This document shows positions 1 through 13,300 of a DNA stretch of 64,000 nucleotides, piece after piece. Source of the stretch: Megachile rotundata (lineage: Eukaryota > Arthropoda > Insecta > Hymenoptera > Megachilidae). The DNA lies in the NCBI RefSeq assembly GCF_050947335.1, contig NW_027474223.1, positions 1 through 64,000 of the forward strand, read 5' to 3'. How positions within the stretch are numbered: position 1 is the stretch's first letter; every line of letters begins with the position of its first letter. The position numbers were made by a program, and so were the translations under genes. Below the pieces are notes generated by a model. The model saw only the letters and a program-made list of their open reading frames with translations. It was not told the DNA's origin and ran no database searches.

Positions 1-83
1 ATTACTCTTATTATTATCAATCTAACTCATATTACTAGCCATATTATGCGTATATGATCGATAGAACGACAATTACTATACTT
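1..83 (+). repeat. Reference monomer of the satellite (first full copy)
   Basis: This unit is used to define monomer coordinates 1-83. It starts with ATTACTC and ends with ACTATACTT. Landmarks are a (TTA)3-like stretch at 9-17, a conserved block TCAATCTAACTCATATTA at 17-34, AGCCATATTATG at 37-48, a variable pentanucleotide at 49-53 (CTTAT, CAGAT, CTAAT, CAAAT or CGTAT in different copies), GATCGAT at 56-62, and AGAACGACAATTAC at 63-76. This copy carries GCGTATATG and ACTAGCC variants. They recur together at about 10,862-10,944, which marks the start of the second copy of the 10.86-kb duplication. Confidence 0.95.
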
Positions 84-591
84 ATTACTCTTACTATTAT
101 CACTCTAACTCATATTATTAGCCATATTACGCAGATATGATCGATAGAACGACAATTACTATACTTATTACTCTTATTATTATCAATCTAACTCATATTA
201 TTAGCCACATTATGCTTATATGATCGATAGAACGACAATTACTATTCTCATTACTCTTATTATTATCAATCTAACTCATATTATTATCCATATTACGCAG
301 ATATGATCGATAGAACGACATTTACTATACTTATTACTCCTATTATTATCAATCTAACTCATATTATTAGCCATATTATGCTTATATGATCGATAGAACG
401 ACAATTACTATACTCATTACTCTTATTATTATCAATCTAACTCATATTATTAGCCATATTATGCATATATGATCGATAGAACGACAATTACTGTACTTAT
501 TACTCTCACTGTTATCAATCTAACTCATATTATTAGCCATATTATGCTTATATGATCGATGGAACGACAATTACTATACTTCTTACTCTTA

Positions 592-2744
592 TTATTATCA
601 ATCTAACTTATAGTATTAGCCATATTGTGCTTATATGATCGATAGAACGACAATTACTATACATATTACACTCACTATTATCAATCTAACTCATATTATT
701 AGCCACATTATGCTAATACGATCGATAATACGACAATTACTACACTTATTACACACACTATTATCAATCTAACTCATATTATTAACCATATTATGCAGAT
801 AGGTTCGATGGAACGACAATTACTATACTTATTACTCTTATTATTATCAATCTAACTCATATTATTAGCCATATTATGCTTATATGATCGATAGAACGAC
901 AATTACTATACTCATTACACTTATTATTATCAATCTAACTCATATTATTAGCCATATTATGCTTATATGGTCGATAGAACGACAATTACTGTACATATTA
1001 CACTCACTATTATCAATCTAACTCAGATTATTAGCTATATTATGCTTATATGATCGATAGTACGACAATTACTATACTCATTTCTCTTATTATTATCAAT
1101 CTAACTCATATTATTATCCATATTACGCAGATATGATCGATAGAACGACATTTACTATACTTATTACTCCTATTATTATCAATCTAACTCATATTATTAG
1201 CCATATTATGCTTATATGATCGATAGAACGACAATTACTATACTCATTACTCTTATGATTATCAATCTAACTCATATTATTAGCCATATTATGCTTATAT
1301 GATCGATAGAACCACAATTACTGTACTTATTACACTCACTGTTATGAATATAACTCATATTATTAGCCATATTATGCAGATATGATCGATAGAACGACAA
1401 TTACTATACTTATTCCTCTTATTATTATCAATCTAACTCATATTATTAGCCCTATTATGCTTAAATGATCGATAGAACGACAATTACTATACTTATTCCT
1501 CTTATTATTATCAATCTAACTCATATTATTAGCCCTATTATGCTTAAATGATCGATAGAACGACAATTACTATACTTATTACTCTTATTATAAATCTAAC
1601 TCATATTATTAGCCATATTATGCTTATATGGTCGATAGAACGACAATTACTATACTTATCACTCTTATTATTATCAATCTAACTTATAGTATTAGCCATA
1701 TTGTGCTTATATGATCGATAGAACGACAATTACTATACATATTACACTCACTATTATCAATCTAACTCATATTATTAGCCACATTATGCTAATACGATCG
1801 ATAATACGACAATTACTACACTTATTACACACACTATTATCAATCTAACTCATATTATTAACCATATTATGCAGATAGGTTCGATGGAACGACAATTACT
1901 ATACTTATTACTCTTATTATTATCAATCTAACTCATATTATTAGCCATATTATGCTTATATGATCGATAGAACGACAATTACTATACTCATTACACTTAT
2001 TATTATCAATCTAACTCATATTATTAGCCATATTATGCTTATATGGTCGATAGAACGACAATTACTGTACATATTACACTCACTATTATCAATCTAACTC
2101 AGATTATTAGCTATATTATGCTTATATGATCGATAGTACGACAATTACTATACTCATTTCTCTTATTATTATCAATCTAACTCATATTATTATCCATATT
2201 ACGCAGATATGATCGATAGAACGACATTTACTATACTTATTACTCCTATTATTATCAATCTAACTCATATTATTAGCCATATTATGCTTATATGATCGAT
2301 AGAACGACAATTACTATACTCATTACTCTTATGATTATCAATCTAACTCATATTATTAGCCATATTATGCTTATATGATCGATAGAACCACAATTACTGT
2401 ACTTATTACACTCACTGTTATGAATATAACTCATATTATTAGCCATATTATGCAGATATGATCGATAGAACGACAATTACTATACTTATTCCTCTTATTA
2501 TTATCAATCTAACTCATATTATTAGCCCTATTATGCTTAAATGATCGATAGAACGACAATTACTATACTTATTCCTCTTATTATTATCAATCTAACTCAT
2601 ATTATTAGCCCTATTATGCTTAAATGATCGATAGAACGACAATTACTATACTTATTACTCTTATTATAAATCTAACTCATATTATTAGCCATATTATGCT
2701 TATATGGTCGATAGAACGACAATTACTATACTTATCACTCTTAT
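592..2744 (+). repeat. Tandem duplication of a 13-monomer block (1,076 bp)
   Basis: About 592-1,667 and 1,668-2,743 are direct tandem copies. Both begin with the rare TATAGTATTAGCCATATTGTG monomer. Both contain AGGTTCGATGG (801 and 1,877), a GATAGTACG / TCATTTCTC monomer, AGAACCACAATTACTG, and the 80-bp monomer (near 1,592 and 2,668). The 1,076-bp period is 13 x 83 minus 3. The block is duplicated again inside the 10.86-kb repeat at about 11,453-13,605. Confidence 0.88.
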
Positions 2745-5466
2745 TATTATCAATCTAACTCATATTATTAGCCATATTGTTCTTATATGATCGACAGAAC
2801 GACAATTACTATACATATTACACTCACTATTATCAATCTAACTCATATTATTAGCCACATTATGCTAATATGATCGATAGAACGGCAATTACTATACTTA
2901 TTACTCTTATTATTATCAATCTAACTCATATTATTAGCCATATTATGCGTATATGATCGATAGAACGACAATTACTATACTTATTACTCTTACTATTATC
3001 ACTCTAACTCATATTATTAGCCATATTACGCAGATATGATCGATAGAACGACAATTACTATACTTATTACTCTTATTATTATCAATCTAACTCATATTAT
3101 TAGCCACATTATGCTTATATGATCGATAGAACGACAATTACTATTCTCATTACTCTTATTATTATCAATCTAACTCATATTATTATCCATATTACGCAGA
3201 TATGATCGATAGAACGACATTTACTATACTTATTACTCCTATTATTATCAATCTAACTCATATTATTAGCCATATTATGCTTATATGATCGATAGAACGA
3301 CAATTACTATACTCATTACTCTTATTATTATCAATCTAACTCATATTATTAGCCATATTACGCTTATATGATCGATAGAACGACAATTACTATACTCATT
3401 ACTCTTATTATTATCAATCTAACTCATATTATTAGCCATATTATGCTTATATGATCGATAGAACGACAATTACTATACTTATTCCTCTTATTATTATCAA
3501 TCTAACTCATATTATTAGCCCTATTATGCTTAAATGATCGATAGAACGACAATTACTATACTTATTACTCTTATTATTATCAATCTAATTCATATTATTA
3601 GCCATATTATGATTAAATGATCGATAGAACGACAATTACTATACTTATTACTCTAATTATTATCAATCTAACTCATATTATTAGCCATGTTGTTCTTATA
3701 TGATCGATAGAACGGCAATTACTATACATATTACACTCACTATTATCAATCTAACTCATATTATTAGCCACATTATGCTAATACGATCGATAAAACGACA
3801 ATTACTACACTTATTACACACACTATTATCAATCTAACTCATATTATTAACCATATTATGCAGATAGGTTCGATGGAACGACAATTACTATACTTATTAC
3901 TCTTATTATTATCAATCTAACTCATATTATTAGCCATATTATGCTTATATGATCGATAGAACGACAATTACTATACTCATTACACTTATTATTATCAATC
4001 TAACTCATATTATTAGCCATATTATGCTTATATGGTCGATAGAACGACAATTACTGTACATATTACACTCACTATTATCAATCTAACTCAGATTATTAGC
4101 TATATTATGCTTATATGATCGATAGTACGACAATTACTATACTCATTTCTCTTATTATTATCAATCTAACTCATATTATTATCCATATTACGCAGATATG
4201 ATCGATAGAACGACATTTACTATACTTATTACTCCTATTATTATCAATCTAACTCATATTATTAGCCATATTATGCTTATATGATCGATAGAACGACAAT
4301 TACTATACTCATTACTCTTATGATTATCAATCTAACTCATATTATTAGCCATATTATGCTTATATGATCGATAGAACCACAATTACTGTACTTATTACAC
4401 TCACTGTTATGAATATAACTCATATTATTAGCCATATTATGCAGATATGATCGATAGAACGACAATTACTATACTTATTCCTCTTATTATTATCAATCTA
4501 ACTCATATTATTAGCCCTATTATGCTTAAATGATCGATAGAACGACAATTACTATACTTATTCCTCTTATTATTATCAATCTAACTCATATTATTAGCCC
4601 TATTATGCTTAAATGATCGATAGAACGACAATTACTATACTTATTACTCTTATTATAAATCTAACTCATATTATTAGCCATATTATGCTTATATGGTCGA
4701 TAGAACGACAATTACTATACTTATTACTCTTATTATTATCAATCTAACTCATATTATTAGCCATATTGTTCTTATATGATCGACAGAACGACAATTACTA
4801 TACATATTACACTCACTATTATCAATCTAACTCATATTATTAGCCACATTATGCTAATATGATCGATAGAACGGCAATTACTATACTTATTACTCTTATT
4901 ATTATCAATCTAACTCATATTATTAGCCATATTATGCGTATATGATCGATAGAACGACAATTACTATACTTATTACTCTTACTATTGTCACTCTAACTCA
5001 TATTATTAGCCATATTACGCAGATATGATCGATAGAACGACAATTACTATACTTATTACTCTTATTATTATCAATCTAACTCATATTATTAGCCACATTA
5101 TGCTTATATGATCGATAGAACGACAATTACTATTCTCATTACTCTTATTATTATCAATCTAACTCATATTATTATCCATATTACGCAGATATGATCGATA
5201 GAACGACATTTACTATACTTATTACTCCTATTATTATCAATCTAACTCATATTATTAGCCATATTATGCTTATATGATCGATAGAACGACAATTACTATA
5301 CTCATTACTCTTATTATTATCAATCTAACTCATATTATTAGCCATATTACGCTTATATGATCGATAGAACGACAATTACTATACTCATTACTCTTATTAT
5401 TATCAATCTAACTCATATTATTAGCCATATTATGCTTATATGATCGATAGAACGACAATTACTATA
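1735..5466 (+). repeat. Homologous blocks 1,989 bp apart (24 monomers)
   Basis: About 1,735-3,477 matches 3,724-5,466. Shared landmarks are AGGTTCGATGG at 1,877 and 3,866, the 80-bp monomers near 2,668 and 4,657, the GATCGACAGAACG monomer at about 2,790 and 4,779, and GCGTATATG. Small differences exist, such as GATAATACG versus GATAAAACG and ACTATTATCACTC versus ACTATTGTCACTC. About three monomers separate the copies, so this is not a simple two-copy tandem. Confidence 0.8.
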
Positions 5467-8400
5467 CTCATTACTCTTACTATTATCAATCTAACTCATA
5501 TTATTAGCCATATTACGCTTATATGATCGATAGAACGACAATTACTATACTCATTACTCTTATTATTATCAATCTAACTCATATTATTAGCCATATTATG
5601 CTTATATGATCGATAGAACGACAATTACTATACTTATTCCTCTTATTATTATCAATCTAACTCATATTATTAGCCCTATTATGCTTAAATGATCGATAGA
5701 ACGACAATTACTATACTTATTACTCTTATTATTATCAATCTAACTCATATTATTAGCCATATTATGATTAAATGATCGATAGAACGACAATTACTATACT
5801 TATTACTCTTATTATTATCAATCTAACTCATATTATTAGCCATATTGTTCTTATATGATCGATAGAACGGCAATTACTATACATATTACACTCACTATTA
5901 TCAATCTAACTCATATTATTAGCCACATTATGCTAATACGATCGATAAAACGACAATTACTACACTTATTACACACACTATTATCAATCTAACTCATATT
6001 ATTAACCATATTATGCAGATAGGTTCGATGGAACGACAATTACTATACTTATTACTCTTATTATTATCAATCTAACTCATATTATTAGCCATATTATGCA
6101 TATATGATCGATAGAACGACAATTACTGTACTTATTACTCTCACTGTTATCAATCTAACTCATATTATTAGCCATATTATGCTTATATGATCGATGGAAC
6201 GACAATTACTATACTTCTTACTCTTATTATTATCAATCTAACTTATAGTATTAGCCATATTGTGCTTATATGATCGATAGAACGATAATTACTATACATA
6301 TTACACTCACTATTATCAATCTAACTTATATTATTAGCCATATTATGCTTGTATGATTGATAGACCGACAATTACTATACTCATTGCTCTTATTATTATC
6401 AATCTAACTCATATTATTAGCCATATTATGGATATATGACCGATAGAACGACAATCACTATACTCATTACTCCTATAATTATCAATCTAACCCATACTAT
6501 TAGCCATATTATGCTTATATGATCGACAATACGAAAATTACTATACTCATTACTCTTATTATTATCAATCTAACTCATATTATTAGCCATATTATGCTTA
6601 TATGATCGATAGAGCGACAATTACTATACTCATTACTCTTATTATTATCAATCTAACTCATATTATTAACCATGTTATGCAGATATGATCGATAGCACGA
6701 CATTTACTACACTTACTACTCTTATTATTATCAATCTAACTCATATTATTAGCCATATTATGCTTAAATGATCGATAGAACGACAATTCCTATACTTATT
6801 ACTCTTATTATTATCAATCTAACTCATATTATTAGCCATATTGTTCTTATATGATCGATAGAACGACAATTACTATACATATTACACTCACTATTATCAA
6901 TCTAACTCATATTATTAGCCACATTATGCTAATATGATCGATAGAACGACAATTACTATACTTATTACTCTTATTATTATCAATCTAACTCATATTATTA
7001 GCCATATTGTTCTTATATGATCGACAGAACGACAATTACTATACATATTACACTCACTATTATCAATCTAACTCATATTATTAGCCACATTATGCTAATA
7101 TGATCGATAGAACGGCAATTACTATACTTATTACTCTTATTATTATCAATCTAACTCATATTATTAGCCATATTATGCGTATATGATCGATAGAACGACA
7201 ATTACTATACTTATTACTCTTACTATTATCACTCTAACTCATATTATTAGCCATATTACGCAGATATGATCGATAGAACGACAATTACTATACTTATTAC
7301 TCTTATTATTATCAATCTAACTCATATTATTAGCCACATTATGCTTATATGATCGATAGAACGACAATTACTATTCTCATTACTCTTATTATTATCAATC
7401 TAACTCATATTATTATCCATATTACGCAGATATGATCGATAGAACGACATTTACTATACTTATTACTCCTATTATTATCAATCTAACTCATATTATTAGC
7501 CATATTATGCTTATATGATCGATAGAACGACAATTACTATACTCATTACTCTTATTATTATCAATCTAACTCATATTATTAGCCATATTACGCTTATATG
7601 ATCGATAGAACGACAATTACTATACTCATTACTCTTATTATTATCAATCTAACTCATATTATTAGCCATATTATGCTTATATGATCGATAGAACGACAAT
7701 TACTATACTTATTCCTCTTATTATTATCAATCTAACTCATATTATTAGCCCTATTATGCTTAAATGATCGATAGAACGACAATTACTATACTTATTACTC
7801 TTATTATTATCAATCTAACTCATATTATTAGCCATATTATGATTAAATGATCGATAGAACGACAATTACTATACTTATTACTCTTATTATTATCAATCTA
7901 ACTCATATTATTAGCCATATTGTTCTTATATGATCGATAGAACGGCAATTACTATACATATTACACTCACTATTATCAATCTAACTCATATTATTAGCCA
8001 CATTATGCTAATACGATCGATAAAACGACAATTACTACACTTATTACACACACTATTATCAATCTAACTCATATTATTAACCATATTATGCAGATAGGTT
8101 CGATGGAACGACAATTACTATACTTATTACTCTTATTATTATCAATCTAACTCATATTATTAGCCATATTATGCATATATGATCGATAGAACGACAATTA
8201 CTGTACTTATTACTCTCACTGTTATCAATCTAACTCATATTACTAGCCATATTATGCTTATATGATCGATGGAACGACAATTACTATACTTCTTACTCTT
8301 ATTATTATCAATCTAACTTATAGTATTAGCCATATTGTGCTTATATGATCGATAGAACGATAATTACTATACATATTACACTCACTATTATCAATCTAAC

Positions 8401-8830
8401 TTATATTATTAGCCATATTATGCTTGTATGATTGATAGACCGACAATTACTATACTCATTGCTCTTATTATTATCAATCTAACTCATATTATTAGCCATA
8501 TTATGGATATATGACCGATAGAACGACAATCACTATACTCATTACTCCTATAATTATCAATCTAACCCATACTATTAGCCATATTATGCTTATATGATCG
8601 ACAATACGAAAATTACTATACTCATTACTCTTATTATTATCAATCTAACTCATATTATTAGCCATATTATGCTTATATGATCGATAGAGCGACAATTACT
8701 ATACTCATTACTCTTATTATTATCAATCTAACTCATATTATTAACCATGTTATGCAGATATGATCGATAGCACGACATTTACTACACTTACTACTCTTAT
8801 TATTATCAATCTAACTCATATTATTAACCA
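4750..8830 (+). repeat. Homologous blocks 2,075 bp apart (25 monomers)
   Basis: AGGTTCGATGG at 6,021 and 8,096, TATAGTATTAGCC near 6,243 and 8,318, and the GATTGATAGACCG monomer near 6,356 and 8,431 recur at 2,075 bp. The match stops near 6,755/8,830, where the left copy reads AGCCATATTATGCTTAAATG and the right copy AACCATATTATGCAGATATG. The point of divergence is also the transition into type B sequence. The left limit was not traced base by base. Confidence 0.7.
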
Positions 8831-10340
8831 TATTATGCAGATATGATCGATAGCACGACATTTACTATACTTATTACTCTTATTATTATCAATCTAACTC
8901 ATATTATTAACCATATTATGCAGATATGATCGATAGAATGACAATTACTATACTTATTACTCTCATTATCATCAACCTAACTCATATTATTAACCATATT
9001 ATGCTAATATGATCGATAGAACGACAATTAGTATACCCATTACTCTTATTATTATCAGCCTAACTCATATTATTAGCCATATTATGCTTATATGAACGAT
9101 AGAACGACAATTACTATACTCATTACTCTTATTATTATCAATCTAGCTCATATTATTAACCATATTATGCTAATATGATCGATAGAACGACAATTACTGT
9201 ACTTATTACACTCACTATTATCAATCTAACTCATATTGTTAACCATATTATGCGGATATGATCGATAGCATGACATTTACTACACTTATTACTCTTATTA
9301 TTATCGATCTAACTCATATTATTAGCTATATTATGCTTATATGATCGAGAGAACGACAATTACTATACTTATTACACTCACTGTTATCAATCTAACTCAT
9401 ATTATTAACCATATTATGCAGATATGATCGATAGCACGACATTTACTACACTTACTACTCTTATTATTATCAATCTAACTCATATTATTAGCCATATTAT
9501 GCTTATATGATCGATAGGACGACAATTACTATACTTATTTCTCTTATTATTATCAATCTAACTCATATTATTAGCCATATTATGCTTATATGATCGGTAG
9601 AACGATAATTACTATACCTATTACTCTTATTATTATCAATCTAACTCATATCATTAGCCATATTATGCTTATATGATCGATCGAACGACAATGACTATAC
9701 TCACTTCTCTTATTATTATCAATCTAACTCATATTATTAACCATATTTTGCTTATATGAGCAATAGAACTACAATTACTATACTTATTACACTCACTATT
9801 ATCAATCTAACTCACATGATTAACCATATTATGCAGATATGATCGGTAGGACGACAATTACTATACTTATTACTCTTATTATTATCAATCTAACTCATAT
9901 TATTAGCCATATTATGCTTATAGGATCGATAGAACTACAATTACTATACTTATTACTCTTATTATTATCAATCTAACTCATATTATTAACCATATTATGC
10001 AGATATGGTCGATAGAACGACAATTACTATACTTAAAACTTTTATTATTATCAATCTAACTCCTATTATTAGGCATATTATGCTTATACGATCGATAGAA
10101 CGACAATTACTATACTTATTACACTCACTATTATCAATCTAACTCATATTATTAACCATATTATGCAGATATGCTCGATAGCACGACATTTACTATACTT
10201 ATTACTCTTATTGTTATCAACCTAACTCATATTATTAACCATATTATGCAGACATGATCGATAGAACTACAATTAGTATACTCCTTACTCTTATTATTAT
10301 CAATCTAACTCATATTATTAACCATATTATGCTTATATGA
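8830..10340 (+). repeat. Type B satellite stretch between two type A domains
   Basis: Monomers here carry the type B signatures AACCATATTATGCAGATATG and GATAGCACGACATTTAC. One copy of the marker dimer starts at 9,590 (ATGATCGGTAG, then GATCGATCGAACGACAATG). The part up to 9,747 is repeated at 19,691-20,608. From 9,748 to about 10,340 the copies are unusually divergent, with ATATTTTGCTTATATGAGC at about 9,744-9,762, GGTAGGACG near 9,847 and ACTTAAAACTTTTATTATTA near 10,031-10,050. Type A monomers resume at about 10,340-10,450. Confidence 0.7.
9590..9712 (+). repeat. Marker dimer, form with CTCATATCATTAGCC (no extra C)
   Basis: Two consecutive monomers are distinguished by ATGATCGGTAGAACGATAAT, then ATATCATTAGCC, then GATCGATCGAACGACAATG and TCACTTCTC. 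This copy, and its duplicate at 20,451, have CTCATATCATTAGCC. Later copies in the window have CTTATATCATTAGCC. It may be the more ancestral state of the dimer, because it combines the consensus CTCAT with the diagnostic ATCATT. Confidence 0.75.
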
Positions 10341-13300
10341 TCGATAGTACGACAATTACTATATTCATTTCTCTTATTATTATCAATCTAACTCATATTA
10401 TTAGCCATATTACGCAGATATGATCGATAGAACGACATTTACTATACTTATTACTCCTATTATTATCAATCTAACTCATATTATTAGCCATATTACGCTT
10501 ATATGATCGATAGAACGACAATTACTATACTCATTACTCTTATGATTATCAATCTAACTCATATTATTAGCCATATTATGCTTATATGGTCGATAGAACG
10601 ACAATTACTATACTTATTACTCTTATTATAAATCTAACTCATATTATTAGCCATATTATGCTTATATGGTCGATAGAACGACAATTACTATACTTATTAC
10701 TCTTATTATTATCAATCTAACTCATATTATTAGCCATATTGTTCTTATATGATCGACAGAACGACAATTACTATACATATTACACTCACTATTATCAATC
10801 TAACTCATATTATTAGCCACATTATGCTAATATGATCGATAGAACGGCAATTACTATACTTATTACTCTTATTATTATCAATCTAACTCATATTACTAGC
10901 CATATTATGCGTATATGATCGATAGAACGACAATTACTATACTTATTACTCTTACTATTATCACTCTAACTCATATTATTAGCCATATTACGCAGATATG
11001 ATCGATAGAACGACAATTACTATACTTATTACTCTTATTATTATCAATCTAACTCATATTATTAGCCACATTATGCTTATATGATCGATAGAACGACAAT
11101 TACTATTCTCATTACTCTTATTATTATCAATCTAACTCATATTATTATCCATATTACGCAGATATGATCGATAGAACGACATTTACTATACTTATTACTC
11201 CTATTATTATCAATCTAACTCATATTATTAGCCATATTATGCTTATATGATCGATAGAACGACAATTACTATACTCATTACTCTTATTATTATCAATCTA
11301 ACTCATATTATTAGCCATATTATGCATATATGATCGATAGAACGACAATTACTGTACTTATTACTCTCACTGTTATCAATCTAACTCATATTATTAGCCA
11401 TATTATGCTTATATGATCGATGGAACGACAATTACTATACTTCTTACTCTTATTATTATCAATCTAACTTATAGTATTAGCCATATTGTGCTTATATGAT
11501 CGATAGAACGACAATTACTATACATATTACACTCACTATTATCAATCTAACTCATATTATTAGCCACATTATGCTAATACGATCGATAATACGACAATTA
11601 CTACACTTATTACACACACTATTATCAATCTAACTCATATTATTAACCATATTATGCAGATAGGTTCGATGGAACGACAATTACTATACTTATTACTCTT
11701 ATTATTATCAATCTAACTCATATTATTAGCCATATTATGCTTATATGATCGATAGAACGACAATTACTATACTCATTACACTTATTATTATCAATCTAAC
11801 TCATATTATTAGCCATATTATGCTTATATGGTCGATAGAACGACAATTACTGTACATATTACACTCACTATTATCAATCTAACTCAGATTATTAGCTATA
11901 TTATGCTTATATGATCGATAGTACGACAATTACTATACTCATTTCTCTTATTATTATCAATCTAACTCATATTATTATCCATATTACGCAGATATGATCG
12001 ATAGAACGACATTTACTATACTTATTACTCCTATTATTATCAATCTAACTCATATTATTAGCCATATTATGCTTATATGATCGATAGAACGACAATTACT
12101 ATACTCATTACTCTTATGATTATCAATCTAACTCATATTATTAGCCATATTATGCTTATATGATCGATAGAACCACAATTACTGTACTTATTACACTCAC
12201 TGTTATGAATATAACTCATATTATTAGCCATATTATGCAGATATGATCGATAGAACGACAATTACTATACTTATTCCTCTTATTATTATCAATCTAACTC
12301 ATATTATTAGCCCTATTATGCTTAAATGATCGATAGAACGACAATTACTATACTTATTCCTCTTATTATTATCAATCTAACTCATATTATTAGCCCTATT
12401 ATGCTTAAATGATCGATAGAACGACAATTACTATACTTATTACTCTTATTATAAATCTAACTCATATTATTAGCCATATTATGCTTATATGGTCGATAGA
12501 ACGACAATTACTATACTTATCACTCTTATTATTATCAATCTAACTTATAGTATTAGCCATATTGTGCTTATATGATCGATAGAACGACAATTACTATACA
12601 TATTACACTCACTATTATCAATCTAACTCATATTATTAGCCACATTATGCTAATACGATCGATAATACGACAATTACTACACTTATTACACACACTATTA
12701 TCAATCTAACTCATATTATTAACCATATTATGCAGATAGGTTCGATGGAACGACAATTACTATACTTATTACTCTTATTATTATCAATCTAACTCATATT
12801 ATTAGCCATATTATGCTTATATGATCGATAGAACGACAATTACTATACTCATTACACTTATTATTATCAATCTAACTCATATTATTAGCCATATTATGCT
12901 TATATGGTCGATAGAACGACAATTACTGTACATATTACACTCACTATTATCAATCTAACTCAGATTATTAGCTATATTATGCTTATATGATCGATAGTAC
13001 GACAATTACTATACTCATTTCTCTTATTATTATCAATCTAACTCATATTATTATCCATATTACGCAGATATGATCGATAGAACGACATTTACTATACTTA
13101 TTACTCCTATTATTATCAATCTAACTCATATTATTAGCCATATTATGCTTATATGATCGATAGAACGACAATTACTATACTCATTACTCTTATGATTATC
13201 AATCTAACTCATATTATTAGCCATATTATGCTTATATGATCGATAGAACCACAATTACTGTACTTATTACACTCACTGTTATGAATATAACTCATATTAT

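Larger units (their letters stand above)
1..8830 (+). repeat. Type A satellite domain, first stretch
   Basis: This stretch contains monomer variants that are absent or rare in the long right-hand part of the window. Examples are GCAGATAGGTTCGATGG (around 801, 1,877, 3,866, 6,021, 8,096), GCCCTATTATGCTTAAATG, AGAACCACAATTACTG, TATAGTATTAGCCATATTGTG, and 80-bp monomers reading TTATTATAAATCTAAC. Spacing between successive AGGTTCGATGG monomers is 1,076, 1,989, 2,155 and 2,075 bp, which is 13, 24, 26 and 25 monomers after subtracting 3 bp for each 80-bp monomer crossed. The right edge near 8,830 is where AGCCAT/CTTAAATG gives way to AACCAT/CAGATATG monomers. It is approximate because all monomers are related. 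Confidence 0.8.
1..9747 (+). repeat. 10,861-bp-offset segmental duplication, left copy
   Basis: Bases 1-9,747 match 10,862-20,608 with only scattered substitutions. I checked the register at many points, including GCGTATATG, the AGGTTCGATGG monomer, ACTATTGTCACTC near 4,981, GCCATGTTGTTC near 3,686 and the marker dimer at 9,590. Differences noticed include C/T at about 9,048 (ATACCCAT versus ATACTCAT at 19,909) and CAATCTAACCC near 8,559 versus CAATATAACCC near 19,420. The offset equals 131 monomers minus four 3-bp deletions. The match probably continues left of the window. Confidence 0.92.

Noticed and set aside
56..62. GATCGATC palindromes as an attachment or integrase site
   Set aside because: The extended palindrome occurs in every marker dimer copy and arises by one substitution from the normal GATCGATAG. 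No recombinase gene or unique flank supports site-specific recombination.
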